Origin: Anarhynchus alexandrinus
Taxonomy: Eukaryota; Chordata; Aves; Charadriiformes; Charadriidae
DNA length: 64,000 nt
Reading direction: 5' to 3'
NCBI GenBank assembly: GCA_008711295.1
Contig: VUYV01000045.1
Location: 1,564,842 to 1,628,841 of the forward strand
Shown here: positions 52,401 to 63,347 of the stretch, one piece after another
Numbering within the stretch: the first letter of the stretch is position 1
Layout: each line of letters opens with the position of its first letter
Notes under the pieces: model-generated
Seen by the model: only the letters and a program-made list of their open reading frames with translations
What the model was told of the DNA's origin: nothing
The model's database searches: none
Made by a program: the position numbers and the translations under genes

Positions 52401-55400
52401 TTGATGCCCTTTCTGGCTCTGAGAAGCAGCCCTTCAGTGTTACCCATCAAATCAGTTCAGCCACAAACAAAAATAAGGACTTAAGGTTTTCCACTTTTGC
52501 TTCTTTTCCAGTTTTATTTGACTGAAATTAATTACTGAATGTTTTTTAGAAGTCTGAAAACACTCATACCTGTAGAAGTGTTTATATGTCCAAGAGCTTT
52601 TTTGTTTTCTCCAACTCTATCACTAGTTCTATCCAGATGAGCACCCCCCAAAATCTTGCCTAACAAAACTCAGACCTGTTTTGAGGTCTCTGAAAGCCAT
52701 CAAAACACAACACCTGTTGTTCAGTTTCCATAATTGTGTTACACTGTGCACAAAACTTTGACATTTTTAAACATTTTATTTGTAATATTGCTTACAAATT
52801 CTCTTAATTTCTAATCTTCCCAACATAGTTTTCCCTTATGTTGGATCTTACCACTTACTTCCTTCACTCTTTTACTTAATACTGAGTGTGGTGTTGTAGA
52901 GAGAAAAAAAATATTTTTACATTTACAAATGTTTATATAAAATATGTATACATTAATGAAAATGTATTTTCAGTATTATTTCATTATATTCCTTGTCTCT
53001 TTTTCCTTGCCTTTCCATCATTCCTCTTCTCTCTTTCTACTGTCATTTCTTACCTCTGCTTTACCTCCAGCACTGCTTGCTTCTTCCCTGTCTTGTTTAT
53101 TTCCAGTCCTTCATACTTTTTCCTGCTTGCCTGCACAAAACTCAAACTATTTCATTAATGAAGAAAATAGTTGGACTCTTGTGGGAAGCATTATGGACAA
53201 GTAGATATGAGAAGCATCATAGTCTGCTTCAATGAATTTCTAAAGTTTAAATTTAATATAGTTAAAGATCAGATATTTATTTCTCCATTTCTGCAGAGAC
53301 AGACTGGGAAACATCCTCTCCTCTGTACAAGACTGTGTCATTTTCCAGGGCATGGGAACCAGAACATGCCACACCCAGCTCCCCTTCACAAAGAAATGTC
53401 GTGCTGCTTGCATAGCAAAGCAAATGTTTCTGCACACCAGAGCCGTGAGCGCTCGCTCCCGGGGATGAAGTGCAGTGGAATCATTCGCTCAGCCACAGCC
53501 TTTGCTGGAACACTGGCAATCTTCATCTAGATTCTACACTTTTACATTTGTCTGCTTACCTTCCAGCACACTTCCCCACAGAAAAAGCATGTTCCTGCTC
53601 AAAAAGAGATTTTGGTGAACTCAGGGTGAACTGTAGCACACTCAGCAGGAGCTGAGACAAGTTAAACCTAAGAAGTCACTTTATCAGGTGATACATCATT
53701 TCTGAAATGCATTCATGTTGATCACCACCCTTCATCATTTCTTCAATTCTGTATTTGGCAGGAGAATGGTAGAGTAACTCATTTTAAAACAATTAGCTGA
53801 CAAGTGTTTTGGGCTGATTAATCAAGAAGAATGGGCCTGGCAAATACGAACAAGGGTAATGATTTTCTACAGGCATTTTGCAGTTTCAGTCTGGTATTTT
53901 TTGAGCAACAAATACAGTAGAATAAGAGGCAAGGCTGGTAGCCTTGTTTATAGTTATGGCTGTAATATTCCCTTTTTTGACGTGTAGTTCTTAATTGCCT
54001 TGCAGTTTTGGCATACGCGTAATCTGAACTCTAAAACTTTGGGTTCCAATTTTTCATTTGCTGTTTTCCATACTTTTACTTTTTTCCAATTTAATTCCAG
54101 ATATTTTCAAGAGTAGATGAATATAGGGGGTATTCCACATTAAAAAATAACACCCCCTACCAGTACTTTGGCAGTAGAGCTGTATTTCAGAATTTGTCAG
54201 ATGCATCCTTTGTACCATGAATAGGCCTTTTGACTTTATTGCTAAAAAAAAACTAAATGAAAAAACACCCACATGGACAAATTATAAATCTATGATTTTA
54301 GTAAAGTACTATGTTCTAAAATTCCATTTATAGGTAGAAAAGTACAAAAAGTAACACCTTTTTTTTTTTTCCCTTTGCTTTGTTTCCTCGATCAGTGAAA
54401 GAGAAAGAAGCAGAGACTACTTTATAGTGTGGTGGTTATTTCAGAAGGACTGAAGAAAATTCCTTCTCTTCAGCCCTTTACAAACCACCTCATCAGACCT
54501 GGCGTCACAAAATTATTTGTTCAATAAAACCATAAAACACGCGTTTGTAAGAGACTTCAAGAGACAGAGGTATCCATTCCCTATCTCCCAAACAAGATCA
54601 ACTCCGAAGATCTTCTATAGAAACTACATAGTTATAAAACTCATAACAACACAATATATAACTCACTCTCCTTTTCTGCTGCAAATTACAGACCCATCTC
54701 CAAACAGATTATTTAGGTAACCAAACAGGATATTTGCGGAAATGTTTCTGAACTGCATTTGGCCAGGTACTGCTTTTTAAATACAATTGCGTTTTCAAAT
54801 GGACTGACTTATGCTTAAGTCACACCAAAAGATGCGGTCACCAAGCTTTCAATCTCACATGCACAGAGAATTAAATGTTTGGACGTACACAAATTTAAGG
54901 TTAAAAGGTAACTGGAATGTTGATCAAAAATTTTAAAGAAAGTTTTGATTCAAATGAATATTAAAAAAAGCCAACCACTCAATAATGGATCTGTGAGAGT
55001 TTAGAAAACTTGGAGTTTGGGGAACCAACACTGCTAAATTTGAACATTTAAAACCATAAGAAGCTGCTTAAAGGTGAAAATGATGATGGGAGCCTTTAAT
55101 GAAACAAATTAAAGTGAATTGTCTCAGCTATGAAAGGATGTTTTTGCCCTTTGAATCTGACACAACAATCACTGCAAGGCTGTTGATTTTATAATTGCGA
55201 GGAAAACTCTCATAAAATGATATGGAATGCTATAAATGATATGGATTATTACATTTCCTATCAGTTCAGCCACAGCAGTACTGAGTTAAGAGTGACAATT
55301 ATTTACTCCGTGTTATAAAAGAAGTCAATTACATGGGCAGTCTTGGCTTGAAGAATAGGCTAAGGAGGCAGCAGGCTGGGGACAAATGACCTGTACGCCT

Positions 55401-56289
55401 GCCAGTGCTTGAAGAGATGAGCAGGCTCTTCAAGACTGAATTATCACACTCAATTCCTACCATCATTGCTCACTACCATGGTTGTTTCAGCTGGGGGAAG
55501 GGCTGAGCTGTGTAGGAACTACTCTGTGGAGGGGAAAGAAGTGGCCCCTCTGCAGAATTCAATGGGTCCACTTGCATTACCATGCTTTGACTCAGTTCAT
55601 GGAGTCATGGAGTGCATGAACTGCATTTTCTTTTGGGTGAGACTAAATGATAAGATGTGCTCCAGGAGTGCAGCTAATGCCATGCAACTGCTAATGGACA
55701 GTCAGTCCATGGGATCTGACTAGAATCCAAATAGGGGATAAAAGTCCAAACATAGACCAAAAAAAGATCCAACATAAATAGAGAGTTGTGACTTGGTCCT
55801 CAGCACCAACAGTTTTGCTCTACACTCTCCCGTGCACCACAATACTTGCCAATGCAAACATAGCCATAGACCCAAACTGTCAGACTTGAAGTTGCCTCAA
55901 GTGTCTGAAGTTGCCATTTGGTTTCTCTGCTAGCCATTCTTTCAAACACATTTTGGTGATTAATAATGAGGTTTCTCCTCACAGTCATTACTCTCTGCTA
56001 GGAGAAATTTGGAGGCCAGTGGTTATTTAATTTGATTCATATACCAAAGACCTCTATTTTGAAACCTGAGGGAAACAGCATTATTTCTGTATACTATACT
56101 GAAGAACGGAAGTTCTGGCATGGGTGAAAGACAAAAGGATCACTACCTTGCTTCTGGTCCTTGGTTAGATATAACAAAGGTGTGATCTCCTAACCATGGC
56201 AATTCCTCTTGTTCTTGTTGTTGTGATTTGTCAATGATTCCATATGCTTCAGATGAAAAAAGGATTCATTTCAAGGGTGAGTTTTTTTG
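43421..56289. other. Unique noncoding DNA with scattered CpG-bearing blocks
   Basis: No gene is supported. Noted inside are candidate conserved-noncoding stretches (about 43850-43990, 50460-50660, 53765-53930), CpG-bearing blocks at about 49810-49970, 51400-51530, 52160-52430 and 53440-53500, single N bases at 47882 and 50762, an exact 15-bp duplication at 47307-47336, and a poly-A tract at about 50761-50775. Short frames with no recognisable family cover parts of it. Confidence 0.6.
47307..47336. repeat. Exact 15-bp tandem duplication
   Basis: ATGGGAGATATGACC is repeated twice exactly and followed by CACCACCACC. The period is a multiple of three, so it keeps frame in the surrounding 82-codon open frame (MGDMTMGDMT), but that frame has no other sign of being a gene. 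Confidence 0.95.
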
Positions 56290-56623
56290 GCCATGATATG
56301 CATCTTTTAAACAAAACCAATAACAATAATAATCATAATCATAACACAAGTCGCTCTCACCACCCAGTGAACCGGTAACTTCCCAAGCAGTACCTTCCTG
56401 CCCCCTAGCCACCCCCCATTTATGACATCCATGGTATGGAATACTCCATTGGCCATTCCGTTGTTCTGTCTGAGCTCCTTCCCAGTTTCTATGGTAAGCT
56501 GAAAAGAGTCTTTGAAAACATAAACATCATGGATTAACAACTAAAACAGTATGCATTATTGACATTCCTTTCACAGCAATCACTAGAAAGAAAATTAACT
56601 CTTTCCCAGCTGAAACCAGGACA
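56290..56623 (-). mobile_element. Truncated avian ERV LTR
   Basis: On the minus strand the element begins TGTCCTGGTTTCAGCTGGGA at 56623 and continues AAGAGTTAATTTTCTTTCTA, the well-known 5' end of an abundant avian ERV LTR. Further in come GACTCTTTTCAGCTTACCAT, TGGCCAATGGAGTATTCCAT and ACCATGGATGTCATAAATGG, matching the order of that family's U3. It runs out in a TAA/TGA-rich stretch (GATTATGATTATTATTGT) near 56310-56345, where the normal 3' end would be reached. The 3' boundary and CA terminus are not clear, so I call it 3'-truncated or decayed. A 77-codon frame on the minus strand (56307-56540) is LTR-derived and not a gene. Confidence 0.85.
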
Positions 56624-59600
56624 ATGCTCTTTCCTTTGCTGTGTTAAGGAGCAATGATACATTACCATCTGCCTGCCAGTAAAGCAACTGACAAAAGGTG
56701 GACAGAGCCATTCACTGAAGGAGTTTGTTCATGTGCATAATGAAGCAGAAATGGTACCTCCGGCCGTGGACTGCTCTCAGGGCTAAGGCATCCACTGTGA
56801 AATGTTTCACTAAACTTAGTCACCAACATCCCCTTATACCTTCCCTATTTCGGTGCCAGCAGCCTGGATGCTGCAGAACAGAATTACTACTTCAGTCAAG
56901 ACAGCACCTCCAGAGTCAAGCACCTCTCAGCTCTTACAGACCAGGACAGCATAGGGAGGAAAAAAAATACCAAAGCACAATAGTACAATTAAGGCCTTCA
57001 ATATTGCACCATCCTGTTGTTTTGCTCAGCCTCAGGCAACATGAAAAGGCCAAAGAACAAGCCAAAAACAGATATTTCCACCACTACCTCCTGCACAGGA
57101 TAGCCATTTTTTGGAGACCATTTGCAGCCTCAAAAGTGATAAGTCCTCCACAAGTCTGTCATAGCCTGAAATCAACTCTTGGCTCTTCATAGTGACTTCT
57201 ACCTGTAAACCACTGGCACCCATTCCTGCTTAATACACACCCCTTAGAGCTTTTACTTTTTATCTGTTTTCACCAGTTCTGCAATCACCTTCATAGCAAA
57301 CAAAATTTTGTGCTTTCATCCTGCTTAACACAGCTTGAGCACTTCCATTTCTGTAGCAACTGGCATGTTCCCCTAGCCTCTGAATGGTCCCTATTTTAAA
57401 CCAGCAATAGACACAGCTCAGGCTTTGTAGTATCCTTTCACAGTGGAAAAAAAACTCCAACTGTGACAATCGACATACTGGTTTGCCTCACATTTGGTGT
57501 CTCTACCTTGGCTGCTGCCTTGAACAGGCTTTCCTTGCTTTGTCCTGTGTTTGGAAAAGAGAAGTTTTATAAAAGTTATTTTCACTGATTGCCCAGAGTC
57601 CTTTCTTTACATGGAGAATATCATATTTCTTTCACTCCTCCCTCTGGTCTTTCTGTTGCTGGCTTAGACTTCTTTGTTTGTTTGTTATTTTTTTCAGCTT
57701 TTAAGAAAAATCTTCAAAACAGGCTAAAATGGAGTTACCTGAACTGACTTCCACTGGAAGCATCTGTCCTTACACTGAAGTGATTTTCTCAGTCCATCAA
57801 AGAACAACCATGTCTATTGCAATTAATAGTGACAAGCTAATAAATCTTAGCTTAGCTGTATTGCTTTCTCTTTCGTACATCTTTTATATAGGGAGTACAA
57901 AACATCTATGAAAGTTTACCTCAGAAGTACTTCATTGCCACACTTCAAAATCACTGAGAAGCTTTAATGTTTCACAGCATGCATGATATTTTTTCTGGTC
58001 AGTAATTTTTGCTTCTTTCTTTTTTGATAATCGCTCAATATCTTAGGATGAGATGTTGCATACTTACAGTATCAAAATAGCATCTTACCTTAGAACAGCT
58101 AAAATTAAATGAATGGCACAACTTGAAAAATAAAAGTATTTGAGGTGGCCTATAATTGGCATAACTTTCCATGCTATGTCAATCTAATCTTGAAATCAAG
58201 TACACTTTGGAGGATTTGATATTTTACTTCTTCTACCTATTTCTTTTGAAAAGAACACATTTTCAAAATTCCATTTCAAAATATTGAATGCAAATCTATG
58301 TTCATAAACATGTTTTATTGGAAAAGAACAGCTAATCTTTTTAAAGAAAAATGGAGTTGCCCAAGAAATTTAGGTACCGTACAACACAACCTAGTAATAT
58401 TGTGCCAGCAAAATGAAATAAACATTTCCTGAGTAAAATCAAGAAGTTTTTAAAATGTTTTCTACACAATTTACGGTGACTATTCAAAAGCTAGTACTGT
58501 GGTAATGCTAACCGGGAGACCATCGTACCTTGAGGAGTTAGTGATCAGCAAAAAAGGTAATTGGAGTACGCCCAGTCCTGTGTTGTGCTGCACATCCGGC
58601 GTGGCCTTCACGCCTGCGTTGGGCTGCACAACTCCCTCGGCTGCAGGACCATGTCAGCAGGCTTGTTGCAACAGGGGAGCCTACAGGCTGCTCCCACTGC
58701 GTATCAGCGATTGCAACACCTTCCTGTTCTTGCCTTTATCCCAAAGCGCAGCAAGAAGTTCTTACATGAGCATCCTTTCTGTTTGACAGTAGAAATGATG
58801 AACGGAGCTGTTCTCTTGTAAGAAAATCCTATAGTAACTCGAATGACCAAAATGTGGTCACTCTTTCCACGGTCGGGGTCTGCACGGTGTGCTGCGTGTG
58901 GATCGGAGGCCTGTTCAAAGCTGCACAGCTCAGGGTTCCCGGCACCTAAAGGGATGTAAGATTATTTGTACTCTTCTTTCTTTCTTTACAGCGTTAGCTC
59001 TAATATGTAGCATTTTAAAGGATACTTTACAGAGCTTGAGTGCCTTTCTTACTGGGATCATAACAGACCAGTATCTCCCAGTGCAAAACAACTACTTAGT
59101 TAAAATGACTATTTGAAAACAGCAGGACTATCTAGACTGCAAATGGAAATCAGCTTTTCTCATAACAGCCTAATTTCTATTTTCCTCTTCTGTGTTTACT
59201 GAAATTGCAAGCGTCACTATTTGAGTAAAGGGTTCATGCCCAGCGTGTGTGCAGCTATTGCTGAACTTCTGATTGGCTCTGAAATATATTTTCCCCGTCC
59301 TCTCCCCAGGAGCACCTTCAAGAGGCATTGAGAAAATTGGCTTAGACAACCTGCTCACTCCAGTTTTAAGAACCATTTCTGATGCAGTCAGATACATGCA
59401 AATGACTTACAAAACTATTCTTTTTGAATCTTAAACATTCTAGACATTTAGTTCAAAATGACTCTGTAGCAATTACATATAACCATTACGGGATGTAATT
59501 CTGTCCTTAGGGTCTCTCAGTGTTAGCCCTAGAGCTCAAATTGGCAATACTGACCGTAAAATTCTTCAACTACTTGATTAAGTGAACATAAGACAAGCAA

Positions 59601-59974
59601 GGGTTTGGACTTGTATTGTTTTTTTCTTTGGCTGTTGCCTATATGTATAACCATTACTAGAAATGTGCAACCAATTTTATGTTCACTACCAAGAAACTAT
59701 ACCCTCCCTGTTACTGCGGAGTCTCTCATCTGCTGCAAATTCAGACACCAACTTGCATTTCAGTCACTCACTCATGTATCGATACCTCCAAAGCCAATGG
59801 CTTAATTTTCTCTTTTTCATTTATGTCTGGTGAATATGGCACGAATATATAGCAGTACTGTGACTATGCAAACTGAGACTGTGCAGCAGTGGTCTGTCCT
59901 GGGTTTGAATCAATGGAACCTTGCCAGTAATCTTTTCTGCTTTCCCTGAGAGATTCTCACTTCCTGTAACTGCA
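56624..59974. other. Unique noncoding DNA with a CpG-rich islet
   Basis: No gene is supported. The plus-strand 155-codon frame at 56725-57192 has no recognisable domain. About 58550-58950 is richer in GC and CpG than its surroundings and holds overlapping 86-95 codon frames of unknown origin. It could be an unrecognised repeat, a retrocopy fragment or an exon. Confidence 0.6.
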
Positions 59975-62405
59975 GATATCACAGGGTTGAAAGATGGGAG
60001 GGACCCCTGGAGATCAGCCAGTCCAATCCCCTGCACACCACAGTCACCTACAGCAGCTTGCTCACAACTGAGTCCAGTCGGGCTTTAAATATCTCCAAGG
60101 ATGGAGACTGCACACCCTCTCTGGTTAACTTGTTTCACTGTTTGACCACCCTCACAGTAAATAAGTTTTTCCTTATGCTTAAAGATAGCCTTCTCTATTT
60201 CAGTTTGTGCCCGTTGCCTCTTGTCCTGTCACTGGGTAGCACTAAGAAGAGTCTGATTCCATCTTTTTTGCATCCCACATCCTCACTCGGGTATTCATGC
60301 ACATTGATAAGGTCCTCAAGAGCCTGTTCTCCTAATTCAGCCCAGAAGGCTATTGGACTTCTTTACCACAAGGGCACATTGCTGGCTCACTGTCAGCTTG
60401 CTGTCCACCAGGTCCCCCAGGGCCTTCTCCGTCAAGCTGCTTTCCAGCCACTCAGCCCCCACCCTCTACTGGTGCATGGGGTTATTCCTCCCCAGGAGCA
60501 GGAGTTGGCATTACCCTTTGCTGAACTTCATGAGGTTCCTCTGCAAGCATTTGTCCCTCCAAATGGCAGCAAAACCATCCAGTCCTCCCAGTTTTGCATC
60601 ATCTGCAAATTTGCTGAGAATACTCTCTGTCCCCTTACCCAGGCCATTAACAAAGATGTTAACCAGTATTGGTCCCAGTATCAGGTCTTGGGGCACACCA
60701 ATAGTGCCTTGTGTCCAGCTGGACTTTGTGTCACTGAGCACAGCCATCTGAGTGCAGCTGCATTTTTCAGTCTACCTCACCATCACCTTATTTAGTCAAT
60801 ACTCTATTAGTCAGTCTATGAGGATGTTATGGGAGACAGGGTTGAAAGCCTCACTAAAGTCAAGATAAACCTCTCATCCACCAAGACAGTCATCTGATGG
60901 TTAAGCATGGACAAAAAAGTTGGTTAAGCATGCTTTCCTCTTCATCAATCCATGCTGACTACTTCCATTCACCTTCCTGATTTTCATTTATTTGCAAATT
61001 GTTTCCAGGATTAGTTGCTTCATCGCCTTCCTGGGGATCAAGGTGAAACTGGCTGCTGTGTAGTTTCCCAGATCCTCCTTCTCACCCTTTTTGAAGGCAG
61101 GAGCAATGTTTGCTTTCTTCCAGTCCTCAGGAATCTCCCTTGGTCACCACAACCTTTTGAAGATAATCAAGAGTAACCTCACAGTGACACCAACCAGCTC
61201 CCTCAGTGTTCCTGGGTGTGTCCCATCAGGTCCCGTGGACTTGTGTATGTCCAGTTTATTTAAATGTTCCCTAACCTGATGTTCCTCCACCAAGGGTAAA
61301 TCTTCCTTGTTTCAGACTTTTGCCAAGGGGCTTAAGGGCCTGGGCCTGCTGAAAGCGAATCTTACCAGTAAAGATCAAGGCAAAGAAGCCAATGAGCACC
61401 TCCACCTTCTCCATGTCCTTTGTCACCAGGTCTCCTGACCTATTCCCCACATTTTCCCTAGTGTTCCTTTTGCTGTCAATTTACCTGCAGCAGCCCTTCT
61501 TGTTGCCCAACACATCCCTTGCCAGGCTTTCCTAACCCCATCGCTACACACTCCAACAGTCTCTCTATATTCCTCCCAGGTCACCTGTCCTTTTCACATC
61601 TTCTATGCTTCCCAGTTATGTTTGAGTTTTGTCAGGAGGGCACACAGGTTTCCTACCACCTTTACTTGACTTCCTGCATGTCCGGATGGACAATTTTTTG
61701 AACCTGGAGGATGTGATCCTTAAAAATACCATTTGCCATCTCCCATGCAATTCTTCCAAACCGCTCCCTGAACAGGAGCTGAACTTCACTATCTTATGGT
61801 CGCTGCAGCCAAGGCTACACCCAGCATTCACATCCCTAGCGAGTTCTCCCTTGTTTGTAAGTGTGACGTCCAAGAGAGCACCTTCCTTTATTAGTTCCTT
61901 GATCACCTTTGTCAGGAAGCTGTCATAGATACACTCCAGAAACATCCTATATTGCTCATACTCTGTATTGTTGCCTCTCCAACAGATACTGCAGTGGTTG
62001 AAGTTCTCCTTGAAGACCAGGGCTTGCAAAGATAAGGCTTCTTCCATTTGCCTGAGGAAGGCTTCTTTTGCTTCTTCTTCCTCATCATGTAGTCTGTAGC
62101 AGACACCCACCACATTGATCTGCCTGCTAATCCTGACCTGGTTCTCCATCTGTCCCAAGGCACTGTTCCATGCATTCCCACTGCTCTCTCACAAACAGGG
62201 TTACTCCTCTCACCACCATCCCAGCCAGTCCTTCCTAAGGAGCCAGTATCTAACCGCTTCAGTGCTCCAGTTGTGTAAGCTATCCCACCATGCCTCTATG
62301 ATCCCAGTGAGATAGTAGCCCTGTAACTGCACACAGATCTCTAATTCCGCCTGTGTGTCCCCTGTGCTGCATGCAGTAGTGTACAGGCACTTCAGAGAGG
62401 CACCC
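59975..62405 (-). mobile_element. Long CR1 copy with endonuclease and RT remnants
   Basis: This is the most complete CR1 here, in minus orientation. Near 62400 the sense strand begins with the start of the AP-type endonuclease (LYTTACS then QAELEICVQLQGYYLTGI). A frame from 62158 to 61616 is open for 180 codons with VVGVCYR (residues 16-22), FNH (53-55), LDVTLTN (96-102) and the catalytic GCSDH (117-121). The Asp normally preceding FNH is Asn, which should abolish cleavage. The RT follows: STGPDGTHPG near 61240, KKGEKEDLGNY near 61090-61060, GVPQ...LGPI near 60690 and the catalytic FADDAKLGG at 60598-60609. Stops and frameshifts interrupt it. An internal deletion near 60335-60345 joins the KKANGLLG-type region directly to the region before the C-terminus. 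The 3' end is GGTCCCTCCCATCTTTCAAC-like at 59978-60000, with no clean tail octamer. An old, dead element. Confidence 0.93.
61616..62158 (-). pseudogene. CR1 ORF2 endonuclease region, 180-codon open remnant
   Basis: The encoded protein segment is the apurinic/apyrimidinic-like endonuclease domain of CR1 ORF2, which nicks target DNA to prime reverse transcription. Visible motifs are VVGVCYR (16-22), the acidic DEEEEAKEAF run (25-34), NFNH (52-55, usually DFNH), RMFLECIYDSFLTKVI (71-86), GALLDVTLTNKGEL (93-106) and GCSDHKIVKF (117-126). The Asp-to-Asn change at residue 52 removes a metal-binding residue, while SDH (119-121) is kept. The Met at 62158 is internal, since homologous sequence continues upstream in other frames to about 62400 (including a stop near the expected YVRE block). 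It is part of a dead element, not a domesticated host gene on present evidence. Confidence 0.85.
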
Positions 62406-62835
62406 AGTTGTGCTGATTTCCCAGAAAGTAATAATATGCAAATATCTCGATTGTCTCAGCTAGAGAAGAGAACACTTGCAATTATATTTCCACTACTGAA
62501 AAATTACCTGATATATCTTCCTGACAATCACATCAGGAACTACATTTAAGGTGACAGAATCTATTCAATATCATGTGTTAAATTGTGGACATGATTCCAC
62601 AGTGTTTAACAAGACTATGCAGCCTCATTGCCCTGGCTTTGTTATGTTAATTAGCAAAAAGAAAGGAATTCTTGAATTGTACAGAGTAGTGTATTTCTCT
62701 CATTAAATAGCATTTTGTCAGGGAATGGAAAGGGCAATTAAAAAAAAAACAGGAAAAAACACATCAAAATCCATGACCTTGGTTCAGCATTCCACAGAGA
62801 AAAATGATATATAGGAATAGACCACATGGAAATGC
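62406..62835. other. Unique spacer between two CR1 elements
   Basis: AT-rich DNA with an A9 tract near 62740. No gene and no recognisable element. Confidence 0.6.
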
Positions 62836-63049
62836 TGGCTGGAAGGGAATGGTAAAGGTCATCTATGCCAGTATCCCACTCAAAGCAGAAGAATTGCCAA
62901 GGCTGTCAAGTCAGCCTAGGCTTTGTCTAGACAAATCTCAAAAACTTTCAAGGATGGAGTATATACAACCGATCAAGCTGTAGTTTGTGGCCCACATTCC
63001 TTGTTCCATCATTTGGCACCATTCAGAAGAGTTTGGATCCATCATCTTT

Positions 63050-63069
63050 GTAATCTAGTGTAATCTAGT
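63050..63069. repeat. Exact 10-bp tandem duplication
   Basis: GTAATCTAGT occurs twice in a row inside the old minus-strand CR1, about 35 bases before the nested insertion. Probably replication slippage. Confidence 0.95.
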
Positions 63070-63103
63070 AGGCATAGGTTATTAAATCTCCCATCCCTGC
63101 GTC

Positions 63104-63347
63104 AGGGGAAGTTCATATTGGACATTAGGAAAAGGTTCTTCACTGCGAGTGTGGTCGGTCACTGGAAAAGGATCTCTAGGGAAGTGGTCATGGCACCAAG
63201 CCTGTCAGAGTTCAAGGAGCATCTGGACGATGCTTTTAGTCATAAGGTTAGGTTTTAGGTAGTCCTGAGAGAAGCAGGGAATCGGACCCCATGTTCCTTA
63301 TGTGTCCCTTCCAACTTGAGATATTCTAAGATTCTGTGATTGTATGA
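63104..63347 (+). mobile_element. CR1 3' fragment nested in an opposite-strand CR1
   Basis: The plus strand gives the ORF2 C-terminus GKFILDIRKRFFTASVVGHW followed by SREVVMAPSLSEFKEHLDDA, parallel to [20 protein letters not shown] in the 30636-31640 copy. The 3' untranslated tail (CGGACCCCATGTTCCTTATG, GTCCCTTCCAACTTGAGATA) then ends in the CR1-type tail ATTCTAAGATTCTGTGAT at about 63347. It interrupts an older CR1 lying in the opposite orientation, and the host element's blocks resume directly after it. The distinct tail wording points to a CR1 subfamily different from the other plus-strand copies. Confidence 0.88.

Noticed and set aside
60058..60795. 245-codon plus-strand frame as a gene
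   Set aside because: It is the antisense of the minus-strand CR1 RT region.
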